A stretch of 64,000 nt of DNA from NCBI RefSeq assembly GCF_000943565.1, contig NZ_JTDW01000001.1:248001-312000 (forward strand). Direction: 5' to 3'. Origin of the DNA: Neotamlana sedimentorum (GTDB taxonomy: Bacteria; Bacteroidota; Bacteroidia; Flavobacteriales; Flavobacteriaceae). The first letter of the stretch is position 1. The number at the start of each line of letters is the position of its first letter. Shown piece after piece: positions 63,840-64,000 of the stretch. A model generated the notes under the pieces. That model searched no databases. It was not told where the DNA came from and worked only from the letters and a program-made list of their open reading frames with translations. A program made the translations under genes and the position numbers.

Positions 63840-64000
63840 GTGAAAGCATTGTTTGTAAAATATAAAGGCGTTATAAAATTTATCCTTACTTTTTTGGTGG
63901 TATACGCTGTATTAACCTTTGCATATAAATTTTATTTGCAATTTTCTAGTGGTAATACCTATTATCCAGATTACATAACCCATACCTTGGCAAAACAAAC
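63840..64000 (+). CDS. xrtF: Probable exosortase XrtF, N-terminus only (cut by window end)
   Basis: A GTG start at 63840 gives VKALFVKYKGVIKFILTFLV then VYAVLTFAYKFYLQF and YYPDYITHTLAKQ. The basic amphipathic start, first transmembrane segment and YPDYIT-TLAKQ pattern resemble my memory of flavobacterial XrtF, a membrane cysteine protease that sorts proteins with a C-terminal anchor. The catalytic residues lie beyond the window, so the call rests on the N-terminus alone. ATG is absent; a GTG start is plausible. Confidence 0.55.
   Translation, partial: MKALFVKYKGVIKFILTFLVVYAVLTFAYKFYLQFSSGNTYYPDYITHTLAKQ

Overview
The window looks like a chromosomal segment of a low-GC Flavobacteriaceae bacterium (Bacteroidota), probably a marine type. 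Supporting signs are a SusC/SusD pair, several -7 promoter elements of the Bacteroidetes form TAnnTTTG, weak Shine-Dalgarno sequences, DUF5723/DUF7033-type proteins, an XrtF-like exosortase start, and an rpsL-rpsG-fusA-rpsJ-rplC order without tuf. I see no rRNA, tRNA, CRISPR array, prophage or insertion sequence. These calls come from reading sequence and remembered family features; no database search was run.

1-17.2 kb, mixed accessory and housekeeping genes. On the minus strand: a membrane class III nucleotide cyclase with an in-frame stop near its end, a fatty acid hydroxylase, and an operon tetR-ABC-hlyD-tolC whose ATPase has lost several canonical motifs. Then DUF1569, radC, a deacetylase-like protein with substituted metal ligands, a YjjG-type nucleotidase, a trio of envelope genes (lipoprotein, DUF5723, coiled-coil secreted protein), rarA, a rhomboid protease, rlmB and a HEPN-like protein. 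Two intergenic regions hold repeat-like DNA: 7-nt tandem arrays at 13.6 kb and a GC-rich element at 15.1 kb.

17.3-25.1 kb: a minus-strand SusC-SusD-lipoprotein-lipoprotein operon with no carbohydrate enzymes beside it, then a POTRA/beta-barrel outer membrane protein.

25.3-42.8 kb: the ribosomal protein super-cluster (str, S10, spc and alpha type genes, rpsL to rplQ, with secY, infA and rpoA), all on the plus strand. Most gaps are 0-20 nt, but the exceptions are informative. The rpsJ-rplC gap holds a terminator with a competing pairing, the rpsN-rpsH gap holds a hairpin, two 75-nt near-identical elements precede rpsM and rpsK, a terminator plus promoter separates rpsK from rpsD, and the rpsD, rpoA and rplQ 5' regions can fold. 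Together these suggest several cis-acting RNA control points, the most interesting part of the window.

42.8-51 kb: a frameshifted secreted-protein gene, carA, eno, gltA, an amidinotransferase-family enzyme, and a STAS-like protein followed by a SulP transporter; many genes end in clear intrinsic terminators.

51-64 kb: peroxiredoxin, coaD, ddl, divergent PASTA protein and RluD-type pseudouridine synthase, a lipoprotein-type peptide deformylase, the cell-shape operon mreB-mreC-mreD-mrdA-rodA, purH, a GAF protein of the free methionine sulfoxide reductase type, and the start of a probable xrtF cut by the window end.
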